A stretch of DNA of 64,000 nt. Origin: Virgibacillus ndiopensis. Its GTDB lineage: Bacteria; Bacillota; Bacilli; Bacillales; Amphibacillaceae. Positions 8,680 through 17,455 of this stretch are shown in pieces (the stretch's first letter is position 1; every line of letters starts with the position of its first letter). The notes below the pieces were generated by a model. That model was not told the DNA's origin, did not search any database, and was given only the letters and a program-made list of their open reading frames with translations. The position numbers were made by a program, and so were the translations under genes. The stretch spans positions 1-64,000 of the forward strand of contig NZ_FZMZ01000003.1 of the NCBI RefSeq assembly GCF_900187325.1, in the 5' to 3' direction.

Positions 8680-9684
8680 TTCTCTACGCAAAATTATTAG
8701 TGTAAAATCATCCCGTAATTGAAAATTTTGCAATCGTTCAAAGTGTTTATAGACGTGATCGACAATTTTCTGGACGGGTAAATGTGCATAGCTTTTAATT
8801 ACCTCTAGTACTTCTTCACTCTCTATAAAGCGATCTCCATCTCTACACTCCGTTACACCATCGGTCAATAAAATGACCATATCACCTTTTTCTACATATC
8901 GTTCATAACGTTCGTAATTAGATTCTGATGAAACTCCTAAGACAAGTCCATTTGCCTCAATTTCTTTAAAAGCATCTTCTTTTTTGTGGTAATAAAATCC
9001 AGGTTCATGACCGGCGGAGGAATAGCGTAGTTTGTGTTCAGACGGCATATATTGTGCATAAAACATTGTTATAAACATGCTTGGATCAACATTACGTTCG
9101 ACAACCCGATTTAAATTTTCCAATATAGCCTTTGGACTCATTGATTCTTCCGGAAAACTATCCATCGAATATTTAATCATTGACATACATAATGCTGCAG
9201 GTACTCCTTTACCAACGACATCGGCTATGGCAACTCCAAGTGATCCATCACGACCTTTAATAAAGTGATGATAATCTCCATTCATTTGATGGGCAGGTAC
9301 GCTTACTACACCAATATCTAAGCCCTCTATTTTTGGTTTTGTAGTCGCAAGTAAAGTTTCTTGCATTCCTGCGGCCACAGATATCTCTGTTTTTAATTCC
9401 AACTGTTTTTCTCTTAGTGTTTGATATTCTTGATGTGCCATACCATACGAAATCATTGTTTCTAAAAGAAAATTCATGGAATGTCCTGTTTTTTCAGATA
9501 AGTTAGGATACAACTCTGCTAATGCCTGTATGTGCAGATTCACAATTTCCTCAGGCGGAACATTATTTTTTATAAATGATTTACTGATCTGTTCAGCACC
9601 ATATAAAGATTGTTCATCACGTGTATCAATATAACGTTTTAACAAATCTTTATAATTAGCTGCATCTAAATTTACGACATCCAT
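8674..9684 (-). CDS. rsbU: RsbU phosphatase, environmental stress branch
   Basis: A 336-residue protein. The N-terminal four-helix RsbT-binding domain covers residues 1-85 and a coiled linker leads to a PP2C/SpoIIE phosphatase domain with MNGDYHHF, AIADVVGKGVPAAL, YSSAGHEPG and LLTDGVTE. Activated by RsbT, it dephosphorylates RsbV. Two ATGs lie two codons apart; the second is six bases after AAGGGGA while the first nearly touches it, so the second is used. A 140-base spacer separates it from rsbT. Confidence 0.95.
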   Translation of the reverse strand: MDVVNLDAANYKDLLKRYIDTRDEQSLYGAEQISKSFIKNNVPPEEIVNLHIQALAELYPNLSEKTGHSMNFLLETMISYGMAHQEYQTLREKQLELKTEISVAAGMQETLLATTKPKIEGLDIGVVSVPAHQMNGDYHHFIKGRDGSLGVAIADVVGKGVPAALCMSMIKYSMDSFPEESMSPKAILENLNRVVERNVDPSMFITMFYAQYMPSEHKLRYSSAGHEPGFYYHKKEDAFKEIEANGLVLGVSSESNYERYERYVEKGDMVILLTDGVTECRDGDRFIESEEVLEVIKSYAHLPVQKIVDHVYKHFERLQNFQLRDDFTLIILRREV

Positions 9685-9823
9685 TGACATTCCCCTTATT
9701 ATGGAGTTGATTTATTATTGTTTATAACTATTCATTAAAGGCAGTCCGTCAATATGAACCTTTACGTAACAGACAGCCCCTTCTATCTAACTATTAAAAT
9801 TGGTCAATAAAAAAATAGTAGTT

Positions 9824-10225
9824 CTATCTTACATATTTTATCGATCTAACTTCTGTACCTTTTCCTTCTTCTGATTTAATATCAAATTCATCCATTAGTC
9901 GTTTCACACCAGGAAGTCCAGCTCCTAGGCCACCAGACGTTGAGTAGCCATCTTCCATAACTTGGCTAATATCTCTGATTCCGGGTCCTGAATCAACCGC
10001 TATCATGCTTATCCCTTTTTGATTAATAGTGTCAATTACTTCAAAACAGATTTGCCCTGTTTCAGCATATAAATAAATGTTACGAGCTAGTTCTGATATA
10101 GCAGTTGCAATACGTGCCTGGTCAACAGTGCCAAAACCAATTTTTTTTGCTATATCACGCCCCATTTGCCGTGCTCCGACGATATCCCATTCTTTGTTGA
10201 TGTTAATGCAGGATTGGAGACCCAT
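9824..10225 (-). CDS. rsbT: RsbT serine/threonine kinase of the stressosome
   Basis: A 133-residue GHKL kinase with SELARNIYLYA (N box), DSGPGIRD (G1) and GGLGAGLPGVKRLMDEF (G2). It phosphorylates RsbS and RsbR and, once released from the stressosome, switches on RsbU. It starts immediately after the rsbS stop codon. Confidence 0.97.
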   Translation of the reverse strand: MGLQSCININKEWDIVGARQMGRDIAKKIGFGTVDQARIATAISELARNIYLYAETGQICFEVIDTINQKGISMIAVDSGPGIRDISQVMEDGYSTSGGLGAGLPGVKRLMDEFDIKSEEGKGTEVRSIKYVR

Positions 10226-10227
10226 AT

Positions 10228-10584
10228 CTATTCCCCCAATTCCTGATGTAGTTTAATTAGGCCTTGTTCTAGATCTAACGCAGTTGGTACATTTTTCAGA
10301 TGAATTCCCAAATCAATTAATGTCATGGCAACTGCTGGTTGGATGCCTGTTAATACTACCTTCGCCCCCATGAGATCTGACATAGTAACAACATCGCCCA
10401 AAACCTTTGCAATAAAGGAATCTATAATTTCTACGGATGTTAAGTCGATCACTACTCCGGATGAACCGCTTTGATGAATTTTACTTAATAAATCTTCTTG
10501 GAATTGTATAGCAGTATTATCATCTATTTCTGTTTGAATAGAAATAAGTAAGTAATTGTGTAATTTCAAGATAGGTATTCTCAT
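10228..10584 (-). CDS. rsbS: RsbS stressosome scaffold, STAS protein
   Basis: A 118-residue single STAS domain. The RsbT target serine sits in [17 protein letters not shown]. Together with RsbR it forms the stressosome core. The start is ambiguous: a GTG three codons upstream gives the same length as B. subtilis RsbS, but GGGGAG would touch it, whereas the ATG used here is eight bases after that ribosome site. Confidence 0.95.
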   Translation of the reverse strand: MRIPILKLHNYLLISIQTEIDDNTAIQFQEDLLSKIHQSGSSGVVIDLTSVEIIDSFIAKVLGDVVTMSDLMGAKVVLTGIQPAVAMTLIDLGIHLKNVPTALDLEQGLIKLHQELGE

Positions 10585-10589
10585 CGTTT

Positions 10590-11459
10590 TCACTCCCCAT
10601 TTAATGAATCTAACATTTTCTCGATGCTTTCCTCTTTTCCTTCTAAATCAACTATTTTTCGATTCGTAATTTCCAATGCCGCTGTAAATCCTTTTCGAAG
10701 CGAGCTTTTTGTTGGGAATTTCCCAAGATCAATACCTAAATTTACAATAGTTTGTGCAATCTCGGGTCGAATACCTACGAGAATGCAAGTTGATCCAACC
10801 AATCGAACAGCCTCTGCTGCTTGGATGATATGATGAGCAACCATCGTGTCAACAACAGGAACACCTGTAATATCAATTAGAACTACCTCAGCATTATGTC
10901 TGATTACACCTTCAAGTAAATTCTCCATAATCAACTTCGCACGTTCTGTATCAATTGTCCCAATTAAAGGCATTATCGTAATACTATCCATCACTGGGAT
11001 AAGAGGTGCAGATAACTCTTGTAGCGCTACTCTTTGTAATGATACGATATGCTCCCAGCTTCCTGAATACTCATTAACCAGTTGACGAATAATAGGTTCC
11101 ACCCATAAATCAACACTTCTTAGAACATCAGAAATGTAGGTTGAATCAACTTGTTCAGACTGACTGAGGATATAATCAACTGTTACTCTTCTAAAAACCT
11201 GAAGACCATCCGTAATATAACTGAGCGGCCAACCCAAATTTATTAGCTTCTCAGAAAACTCCTCTAATGAAATAGAAATACCTTGCTTTTGAATGCTTGA
11301 AAAAATAACATTAACAAATTCTCTATTTGTATTTTCAAAAAGTTCATCAGTAATGGATGAAGTGTAATTTCCATCCTTTAATGAATCAATTTCATCTAGC
11401 CACATATGTACAATTGTATCGCTATTATCTATTACTATTTTTTTGAATTTCCCATCCAT
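10590..11459 (-). CDS. rsbR: RsbR stressosome sensor protein
   Basis: A 289-residue protein. The N-terminal non-heme globin-like sensor domain spans about residues 1-140 and the C-terminal STAS domain about 155-275. Both threonines known as RsbT targets are in conserved settings, [13 protein letters not shown] and [11 protein letters not shown]. It is the first gene of the rsb operon, about 15 residues longer than B. subtilis RsbRA because of its tail. Confidence 0.95.
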   Translation of the reverse strand: MDGKFKKIVIDNSDTIVHMWLDEIDSLKDGNYTSSITDELFENTNREFVNVIFSSIQKQGISISLEEFSEKLINLGWPLSYITDGLQVFRRVTVDYILSQSEQVDSTYISDVLRSVDLWVEPIIRQLVNEYSGSWEHIVSLQRVALQELSAPLIPVMDSITIMPLIGTIDTERAKLIMENLLEGVIRHNAEVVLIDITGVPVVDTMVAHHIIQAAEAVRLVGSTCILVGIRPEIAQTIVNLGIDLGKFPTKSSLRKGFTAALEITNRKIVDLEGKEESIEKMLDSLNGE

Positions 11460-11537
11460 TGTTTAGCCCCCAAAATATATAAAATTTATTATTATTGTCA
11501 TATGGTATCGAATATTGCGCGAATTTATTCTTGCCTT

Positions 11538-11546
11538 ATTATACCA
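11538..11546 (-). promoter_or_regulatory. Probable rsbR promoter, extended -10
   Basis: On the minus strand TGGTATAAT provides a perfect -10 with the TGn extension, about 80 bases before rsbR. The -35 match is poor. It fits the sigma-A promoter that drives rsbR onward in B. subtilis. Confidence 0.5.
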
Positions 11547-11612
11547 TAAAATATGATTACATTAGAGGGGAACATTGTACTAACTATTACGGCAGGATAA
11601 AAAATTGAACAT

Positions 11613-11650
11613 AAAAAAACCCCCGTTCGCTGTAAATAACAAGGGGTTTG
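11613..11650 (-). terminator. Terminator of the ndoAI-ndoA unit
   Basis: On the minus strand AAACCCC with GTT pairs to AAC with GGGGTTT around a loop of about ten bases, followed by seven T. It separates the toxin-antitoxin genes from the rsb operon. Confidence 0.8.
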
Positions 11651-11651
11651 C

Positions 11652-12011
11652 TTATTGTCCGTACATTTCTTTAAGTCCAAGACTTATTTCTAATGCATGA
11701 TCAATTTTATCCATCATTTCATTGTCTAACTTTGTAATTTTATCTGTCAGCCTTTGCTTATCTAACGTTCTAATTTGTTCTAACAATATGACTGAATTAC
11801 GATCAAATCCATAGCGTTTTGCGTTAATCTCCACATGAGTTGGGAGTTTCGCCTTTTGAATCTGAGCAGTAATAGCTGCAACAATCACGGTAGGACTAAA
11901 TCGATTTCCAATATCATTCTGTAAGATCAGCACCGGGCGTATGCCCCCCTGCTCTGATCCAACCACAGGGGAAAGGTCAGCGAAATATACTTCGCCTCTT
12001 TGAACGATCAA
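11652..12011 (-). CDS. ndoA: Endoribonuclease toxin NdoA (MazF type)
   Basis: A 119-residue MazF/PemK-family mRNA interferase, nearly identical in its first 100 residues to B. subtilis EndoA, which cuts RNA at UACAU. Recognisable are [19 protein letters not shown] and [12 protein letters not shown]. The start is TTG, as in B. subtilis, seven bases after GGGGTG. It follows its antitoxin by four bases. In B. subtilis it stands directly before rsbR, as here. Confidence 0.96.
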   Translation of the reverse strand: MIVQRGEVYFADLSPVVGSEQGGIRPVLILQNDIGNRFSPTVIVAAITAQIQKAKLPTHVEINAKRYGFDRNSVILLEQIRTLDKQRLTDKITKLDNEMMDKIDHALEISLGLKEMYGQ

Positions 12012-12015
12012 ATTA

Positions 12016-12303
12016 TTACACCCCGATCACAGAGCGCTCTAAGGTGTTTTTTTCTGCCTCCTCTTCAGCTTGAAAAGCCTCCGAAGCGATAGTTAGATTA
12101 ATTCTAGCCATTTCCGTGTATCCCTTTTGCATCGATTCACGAAATTGTTGGATATGCTCATCTTTTTTAGATTCTAAATAGTTTCTCGTTGCTTGACATA
12201 TGAAGTCACTCAAATCTGTATTTTCATACTTCATTAATCCATCCACCTCATTTAACAGGTTTTTTGGTAACCTTACTAAGATTTCCTGTATGCTCTCTGA
12301 CAA
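12016..12303 (-). CDS. ndoAI: Antitoxin NdoAI (ribbon-helix-helix)
   Basis: A 95-residue protein with an N-terminal ribbon-helix-helix DNA-binding part (about residues 5-50, [14 protein letters not shown]) and a C-terminal toxin-wrapping tail with [22 protein letters not shown] is chosen: it is nine bases after GGAGG and gives MSES, as in the B. subtilis antitoxin. The ATG two codons earlier lies only three bases from the ribosome site. Confidence 0.9.
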   Translation of the reverse strand: MSESIQEILVRLPKNLLNEVDGLMKYENTDLSDFICQATRNYLESKKDEHIQQFRESMQKGYTEMARINLTIASEAFQAEEEAEKNTLERSVIGV

Positions 12304-12574
12304 AACCATACACCTCCGCCAACTGTTGAACGACCGATATAAAATTCATCTTTTATCATATCATTGTAAACTACGCTTTGCAAAGGCTTGGAAAGAAATT
12401 TTTTAATAAATATCTTGTTTTTCTCGTTTTAAATTAACTTCACTGTGGTATATATATTTATTTTAGGATATAAATATTATGCAATTTATCGTTAAAAAAA
12501 TTTACTTGATGGTAGTTTTTGCTTCATTTGTTAAGATTATACCCTATCAATCAACGTATTTCAGCCAATGAATA
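12304..12574. other. Gene-free spacer where alr is expected
   Basis: In B. subtilis the alanine racemase gene alr lies between ydcC and ndoAI. Here this AT-rich spacer, about 320 bases between the two genes, holds only the ndoAI upstream region and the ydcC terminator. No recognisable racemase remnant was found in either strand. Confidence 0.55.
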
Positions 12575-12611
12575 AATAAAAAGCAGACCCCCTCTCCTTA
12601 AGAGTCTGCTT
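12575..12611 (-). terminator. Terminator of ydcC
   Basis: On the minus strand AAGCAGAC pairs with GTCTGCTT around a 15-base loop and is followed by TTTTTATTTATT. Confidence 0.8.
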
Positions 12612-12624
12612 GGAAAGCCACAAT

Positions 12625-13641
12625 TTATTTCACTGCTTTTCCTTGAACAGATTTCGCAACTTCGATTAATTCTTCTTTTGTTAAGTCTTTACTTGCTAAA
12701 TAAAAATCCATTCCATTGCTGCTCCATTCAATGGAATTATCAGAAATTGCACCAATTGTATGTCCAAGGTTCACAATTTCTCCATTTACCTCTTGTGGAG
12801 AGGAGAGAGTTGGTACTACTTCTTGCTTCTCTTCAATTAATGTAAAATTCTTCTCACCTTCAAAGGTCATAACGACGCGTTGTCCATTTTCCAAGTCTAT
12901 CTGCTTCTTCTCGGTTATTTCACTACCCGATGTTTCAGTTGGAAGCACCACTGTAAACGCACCCATGTTTTCATTAGTCGATGCAGTTGTTTCTGCTGTG
13001 CCGGTTGTCATATTTTTCTCTAAAGCAAAATCATCATCTTTAAAACTAGAATTTGTATCAAAGTTTTTAAACTTCACTTCAACAAGCGCATTTTTGTCTT
13101 TATCTAATACTTTAACTAATTTTGGTGTATATGACTTTTTGTCAATATGAATTTCTTGATATGGCAAATTATTATTACTTTGATAATTTGTTTTAGTTCG
13201 GAAAATATAGGCTGAATCACTTACTTCAAATTCTGCATCTTTATCCTTTACAATATCTTGCACAAGTGACTGGAACAAATACGGCTGACTTGTTTTTTCT
13301 GGCCAGTCTCGCTGGAACTTAAAGCTTTTATTTAGTGCAGGAGTCAAAACAAAAACACCGTCTTCATTTTTTAATATAATTTGACTCCCTTTTTCATCCT
13401 GGTTATTTTTTAATGCTACCCGGTAAAAGTCTTTTTTCTTATGCCAAATATCAAGCTGGTATTTCAGACTTTCTGGTCCAGTGTTCATTTTCATTTCTGC
13501 CTCTGCCTTATACCCGTTCATATTTTCTAGCTTATCTTCTAATTTTTTCACAACATCTTCCTGGGATTTCTCACCACAGGCAGCTAGTAATAGGATCAGG
13601 CAAAAGACAACTGCTATCCAGATACCAAATGTTTTTTTCAT
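12625..13641 (-). CDS. ydcC: LolA-like outer-leaflet lipoprotein YdcC
   Basis: A 338-residue lipoprotein. The signal peptide MKKTFGIWIAVVFCLILL ends in the lipobox LAAC, so the protein should be anchored outside the membrane. The body resembles the LolA/YdcC fold (lipid-binding half barrel), with a DUF4367-like C-terminal part. Its molecular role is not established; in spore formers ydcC is sometimes linked to sporulation. The second ATG is used because GGGAG is eight bases upstream of it and only two from the first. Its place next to acpS is conserved. Confidence 0.88.
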   Translation of the reverse strand: MKKTFGIWIAVVFCLILLLAACGEKSQEDVVKKLEDKLENMNGYKAEAEMKMNTGPESLKYQLDIWHKKKDFYRVALKNNQDEKGSQIILKNEDGVFVLTPALNKSFKFQRDWPEKTSQPYLFQSLVQDIVKDKDAEFEVSDSAYIFRTKTNYQSNNNLPYQEIHIDKKSYTPKLVKVLDKDKNALVEVKFKNFDTNSSFKDDDFALEKNMTTGTAETTASTNENMGAFTVVLPTETSGSEITEKKQIDLENGQRVVMTFEGEKNFTLIEEKQEVVPTLSSPQEVNGEIVNLGHTIGAISDNSIEWSSNGMDFYLASKDLTKEELIEVAKSVQGKAVK

Positions 13642-14059
13642 GGACATATCTCCCTTGTCTCATTTCCGGAACTAAAGAACAGACGCTAAACGCCCGAACT
13701 AAAAAGCGGATTAAAATTATCCACTTGCTCACGTACAAAATTCCTTAAACTAGGACAAAGGGAACCTCCACCATCACTACCATTAAATGCACAATTGACC
13801 GCTCGAATACCTTTCTAAACAGGCATGCATACGCAAACATAGTATGCTTTTAAGTATGGCTAGTACCGTTTTTACTACTTCACATTCTTCCCCCCTTGCT
13901 TTTACATCTAAAATGTTATCCCTTCCATACCGGTTTTCATACACACTGTTACGGTCTAAAATCATACATATCCTTGTGGTGAAACTACATGCTTGTTCCC
14001 TCCTACCCGCACTAAAATATATGAGACAACCTTAGCAAATATGCAAAATACCCTATTAG
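13642..14059. other. Gene-free stretch between ydcC and acpS
   Basis: About 420 bases. Short frames exist but none has a ribosome site with a family-like product. GTATGCTTTTAAGTATGGC and other weak repeats are seen but no clear terminator for acpS. Nothing convincing found. Confidence 0.4.
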
Positions 14060-14422
14060 TTATTTATCTTCTATCACGACTTGAGCTACGGCATATTCCT
14101 TACTATGTGTGATGGAAATAAAAATTTTATATTCAGTAGAACTTTGCACCATCATCATTGGGGCACCTAGATCATTCGGTAAAATTTCAATATGTTGGAA
14201 GCTCAGCTTTCCAATTCCAGTTCCTATAGCCTTGGCATATGCTTCTTTAGCAGCAAACCTTCCTGCAAGAAATTCTACCTTCCGCATCTCACCGGTTAAA
14301 CTATTGTATACTTCTCGTTCATTAACAGTTAAAATTCGATCTATAAATCGCTGCTCATTATGGTTTATATTTTTTTGTATGCGATTCAATTCAATTAAAT
14401 CTATTCCTATTCCCTGTATCAT
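14060..14422 (-). CDS. acpS: Holo-[acyl-carrier-protein] synthase
   Basis: A 120-residue phosphopantetheinyl transferase that loads the 4'-phosphopantetheine arm from CoA onto apo-ACP. Key motifs: GIGIDLIEL near the N terminus (magnesium-binding Asp) and FLAGRFAAKEAYAKAIGTG (catalytic Glu and Lys), then ISITHSKEYAVA. ATG giving MIQGIGIDL is chosen by homology; a TTG four codons upstream is too close to AAAGG. Confidence 0.96.
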   Translation of the reverse strand: MIQGIGIDLIELNRIQKNINHNEQRFIDRILTVNEREVYNSLTGEMRKVEFLAGRFAAKEAYAKAIGTGIGKLSFQHIEILPNDLGAPMMMVQSSTEYKIFISITHSKEYAVAQVVIEDK

Positions 14423-14577
14423 TTGTATAAACAACCTTTCTCTGGAATATTACTATTATTTTTTAATAAGCTTATTATTGTATTACCTTTCCGTTTTTTA
14501 GTACTCTAATAATGGTCATACTATGAAATAATACTGATTACACTAATAATAACAATTTTATATAGAGGGGAATAACT

Positions 14578-15345
14578 ATGTTCATTCGTACGGAAAAAAG
14601 TATCAAAGATTTCATTCGTTTTTACCCTATTGTGTCCACCCTTGTGATTATTCATCTAGTGTTATGGTTTTTAATAAACTTTTTGCAATTACCAATCGGT
14701 CTACAGTTTTTTCAGTGGGGTGCAGGATATAATTTAGGCATTCATAATGGGGAATATTGGCGATTAGTGACACCGATTATTCTGCATGGTGATTTTATGC
14801 ATGCACTATTCAATTCATTTTCTCTCGTATTATTCGGTCCTGCATTAGAACAAATGCTAGGAAAAGCCAAGTTCCTCATAGCCTATTTTGCAGCGGGGAT
14901 CGTTGGCAACCTTGCAACCTATCTTATTGAACCAACCGCCTTTTATTCCCATATCGGTGCATCTGGTGCTATATTTGGTTTATTTGGAATCTATGTTTAT
15001 ATGGTATTGTTTAGAAAAGATTTAATTGATCAAGCCAATGCGCAAATTGTATTAGTTATTTCAATTATCGGCCTAATTATGACATTCTTACGTCCCGGTA
15101 TAAACATTTACGCACATATTTTCGGATTTATCGGAGGTTTTGCACTGGCACGATTACTATTATCACGTGTAAAGCCATTTTCTCCCTGGCGTAATCAACC
15201 GAACAGACGAGATGGCAGTACAGTTCAATTCAACCCGAATCGCTGGAAAAAGAGACGTATATTACCCAGAGGTCTAGGCAAGACAATAATATGGATTGTA
15301 TTAGGAATTCTTGTACTGTTGGGTCTTATGAGTAGAATATTATAA
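14578..15345 (+). CDS. ydcA: Rhomboid family intramembrane serine protease (YdcA type)
   Basis: A 255-residue membrane protein with about six to seven hydrophobic segments. The catalytic serine lies in HIGASGAIFGLFG (about residue 130) and the partner histidine in INIYAHIFGFIGGF (about residue 182). HGDFMHALFNSF matches the rhomboid motif in the second helix. The C-terminal quarter has a basic cytoplasmic stretch before a last membrane segment. GAGGGG precedes the ATG. Divergent from acpS, as in B. subtilis. Confidence 0.93.
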   Translation: MFIRTEKSIKDFIRFYPIVSTLVIIHLVLWFLINFLQLPIGLQFFQWGAGYNLGIHNGEYWRLVTPIILHGDFMHALFNSFSLVLFGPALEQMLGKAKFLIAYFAAGIVGNLATYLIEPTAFYSHIGASGAIFGLFGIYVYMVLFRKDLIDQANAQIVLVISIIGLIMTFLRPGINIYAHIFGFIGGFALARLLLSRVKPFSPWRNQPNRRDGSTVQFNPNRWKKRRILPRGLGKTIIWIVLGILVLLGLMSRIL

Positions 15346-15401
15346 AAGGAGCCTAGAGAATCAAGTACGTGTCAAACTTGATTTTACTAGGCTCCTTTTT
15401 A
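15344..15401. terminator. Bidirectional terminator, ydcA and ydbT
   Basis: AAAAGGAGCCTAG pairs with CTAGGCTCCTTTTT and encloses a second inverted repeat (AATCAAGT / ACTTGATT). A-runs and T-runs on both sides allow it to serve both converging genes. Confidence 0.85.
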
Positions 15402-16820
15402 TCGATAAGAATACCAAACTGCCAAACGGTTTACATCCTCATCATCAATATCTTTTAATTTATAATGTCTACCACCTAAATCGGAAACAATCGATAATTT
15501 AGGTGTTGCAAGTTTTTGACCTCTTTGAACCCAATGCTGATTTTTCTCAAAAGCTTGCACCCTTTTGTGAAAAACGACAACCGTCTTACGGTTAAACCGT
15601 CGATATCGAATAGTTAATTGTTCATCATCAAGGCGAAATCCACCATCCTGGAATCGTAAATATCCAAGGTACATACTGGCAATTAACAGTAAAAGTGGAA
15701 CCCAGCTAAACTGTAGCAACCAATATACTACACCCGCTATTAGAAAGATAAATAGATACATTGATCGTAAAAAATAAAATTTCTTCGCTTGTTTTGGTAA
15801 CTCGATTAATTCATCTCTATTTGATACGTACTCTGGAAGAAACTTTTGCAAAAACGCATCTATCTCAGTAGTTTTTATAATTGGGAAAAGTACGGAAGAA
15901 AAGTCTTCCCCCTTTTCTAAGGAGCCCCCCGCCACCTCTGCGTATAGGGTTGCATATCCAAGAGGTTGTCTTATAATGCTTTCATCAATCCCAATTGCCT
16001 GAATTCGTTTTAGCGGAATGGTAAGCTGTTTTTTCTCAAGTAATCCTCTCGTTATAAAGAGTTCACCATTGTTTCTTGTAATCGTAAAATTCCCGTATTT
16101 TATCATTGTACCCGCAATTCCAAGTAGCCATATCAGTAATAGTATAGCGACAGCAAGTACGATAATGACCGTAATACTTAGTTTTATAATCATTTGATAC
16201 GTACTATCGTAAAAGTCATCCGGAATAAATTGCTCCATTTCCGAAAAAAATAACGCGATTATAGCGAAAATAATACCTACACTACCAGATGTTGTTCCAG
16301 CTAAAAATAACTGTTTAAGCGCTAGCTTGGATGTGGGCTTGCTTATTTCTTCTTTTGTTTCTTCAACAGACATTGATTCTTGTTTCGAAATTTCTTTTAA
16401 TTCTTCTCTAAGCTTTACGCCTTCGCTTAATTTTACTGCTTTTAGGGATCCCTCAGCCCCGGTTCCGCTACTTGCAGTTTCAATTTTTACGCTTACAAGC
16501 TTAAACAGGCGATGAATAACCCCTTCTGTTAAATCAATCGATTGAACACGGTTTTTTGGAATATAACGCTTCTTTCGAACAAAAACGCCATATTCAATTC
16601 TTAGTTCTCCATCTTCAATTCGATAAGTATAACGATACCATGACAGAATACTAAATATAATTAAACCTATTAAAAATACTGCCGTAACTAGGACAAAATA
16701 AATAAAAGTATCATCTTTAAAAGCAAAGAATCCGGCACCAATCGGAAATATAGCTTCTTTTAATGCCTTTATAAAATTGAAAAAAATCACTGTTGGATGA
16801 AGTCGCTTTTCCTCAAACAT
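15399..16820 (-). CDS. ydbT: PH domain-containing membrane protein YdbT
   Basis: A 473-residue membrane protein with three bacterial PH-like (bPH_2, former DUF304) domains placed between pairs of transmembrane helices. The first domain carries RIEYGVFVRKKRYIPKNRVQ, the others similar RGLLEKKQLTIPLKRIQAIG and FHKRVQAFEKNQHW. It forms a conserved pair with YdbS; the cellular role is poorly known. It overlaps ydbS by eight bases. A first ATG three codons upstream would sit right on the ribosome site AAGGGTGG; the ATG nine bases away is used. Confidence 0.85.
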   Translation of the reverse strand: MFEEKRLHPTVIFFNFIKALKEAIFPIGAGFFAFKDDTFIYFVLVTAVFLIGLIIFSILSWYRYTYRIEDGELRIEYGVFVRKKRYIPKNRVQSIDLTEGVIHRLFKLVSVKIETASSGTGAEGSLKAVKLSEGVKLREELKEISKQESMSVEETKEEISKPTSKLALKQLFLAGTTSGSVGIIFAIIALFFSEMEQFIPDDFYDSTYQMIIKLSITVIIVLAVAILLLIWLLGIAGTMIKYGNFTITRNNGELFITRGLLEKKQLTIPLKRIQAIGIDESIIRQPLGYATLYAEVAGGSLEKGEDFSSVLFPIIKTTEIDAFLQKFLPEYVSNRDELIELPKQAKKFYFLRSMYLFIFLIAGVVYWLLQFSWVPLLLLIASMYLGYLRFQDGGFRLDDEQLTIRYRRFNRKTVVVFHKRVQAFEKNQHWVQRGQKLATPKLSIVSDLGGRHYKLKDIDDEDVNRLAVWYSYR

Positions 16821-17292
16821 CTTCTTCATCCACCCTTGCTAGAGCTGATATTTTATCCCGTAGCTGAGACGCGTCTTCTTCATATAAAGCAGGGACTTCA
16901 TGTGTAGTTGCAGCTGTTGAAATGGTAACACTAGCAAGCTGGAACTTTTTTAAAATCGGTCCTTGCTTTGTATCAACATGTTGTACTCTGATCATTGGCA
17001 CCAGGGTGCGTGATACAATAAAGATTCCATGTTGAATATAAATTTCCTGATCAAATACCTCATATCTCCACCTTCTAAAGCGAATCTTTGGAACCATAAA
17101 CACAAACAAATATGTACTTATACCACATATTATTATTGCTGCACCAGCATACCAAAGCGAAAAATCAAGTAGTAAAGAAATAATGAAGCCAGCAATAACA
17201 ATTAACCATATGATGCCCATAAAAATTGCTTCGGAAATTTTCCATGCCTTCACAGCATCTTCAGCAATTGTATTTTTTGGCGGTTGTCTCAT
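16813..17292 (-). CDS. ydbS: PH domain-containing membrane protein YdbS
   Basis: A 159-residue protein, the same length as B. subtilis YdbS. It has two transmembrane helices (about residues 25-70) followed by one bPH_2 domain with YIQHGIFIVSRTLVPMIRVQ. It is the first gene of a two-gene operon with ydbT. An upstream extension of the frame is rejected because GGAGGGG lies five bases before this ATG. Confidence 0.88.
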   Translation of the reverse strand: MRQPPKNTIAEDAVKAWKISEAIFMGIIWLIVIAGFIISLLLDFSLWYAGAAIIICGISTYLFVFMVPKIRFRRWRYEVFDQEIYIQHGIFIVSRTLVPMIRVQHVDTKQGPILKKFQLASVTISTAATTHEVPALYEEDASQLRDKISALARVDEEDV

Positions 17293-17413
17293 ATATACCC
17301 CTCCATTCGATGAACCGTTTACCACTATCATGTCATACGATCTTACTATTGGAAAGGTTTCCTGACTCTTAATGTTCCTATTGTGGATATAACTCTCATT
17401 ATATAATCCAAAT

Positions 17414-17446
17414 AAAAAAAGCTCCTGTGCGGCTTAGGAGCTTTTG
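17414..17446 (-). terminator. Terminator of cshA
   Basis: On the minus strand AAAGCTCCT pairs with AGGAGCTTT around a 10-base loop and is followed by a T-run. Confidence 0.88.
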
Positions 17447-17455
17447 TTGTTTATA

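Noticed and set aside
13783-13965. 60-codon minus-strand frame
   Set aside because: No ribosome site of note, no family-like features, unusual composition.
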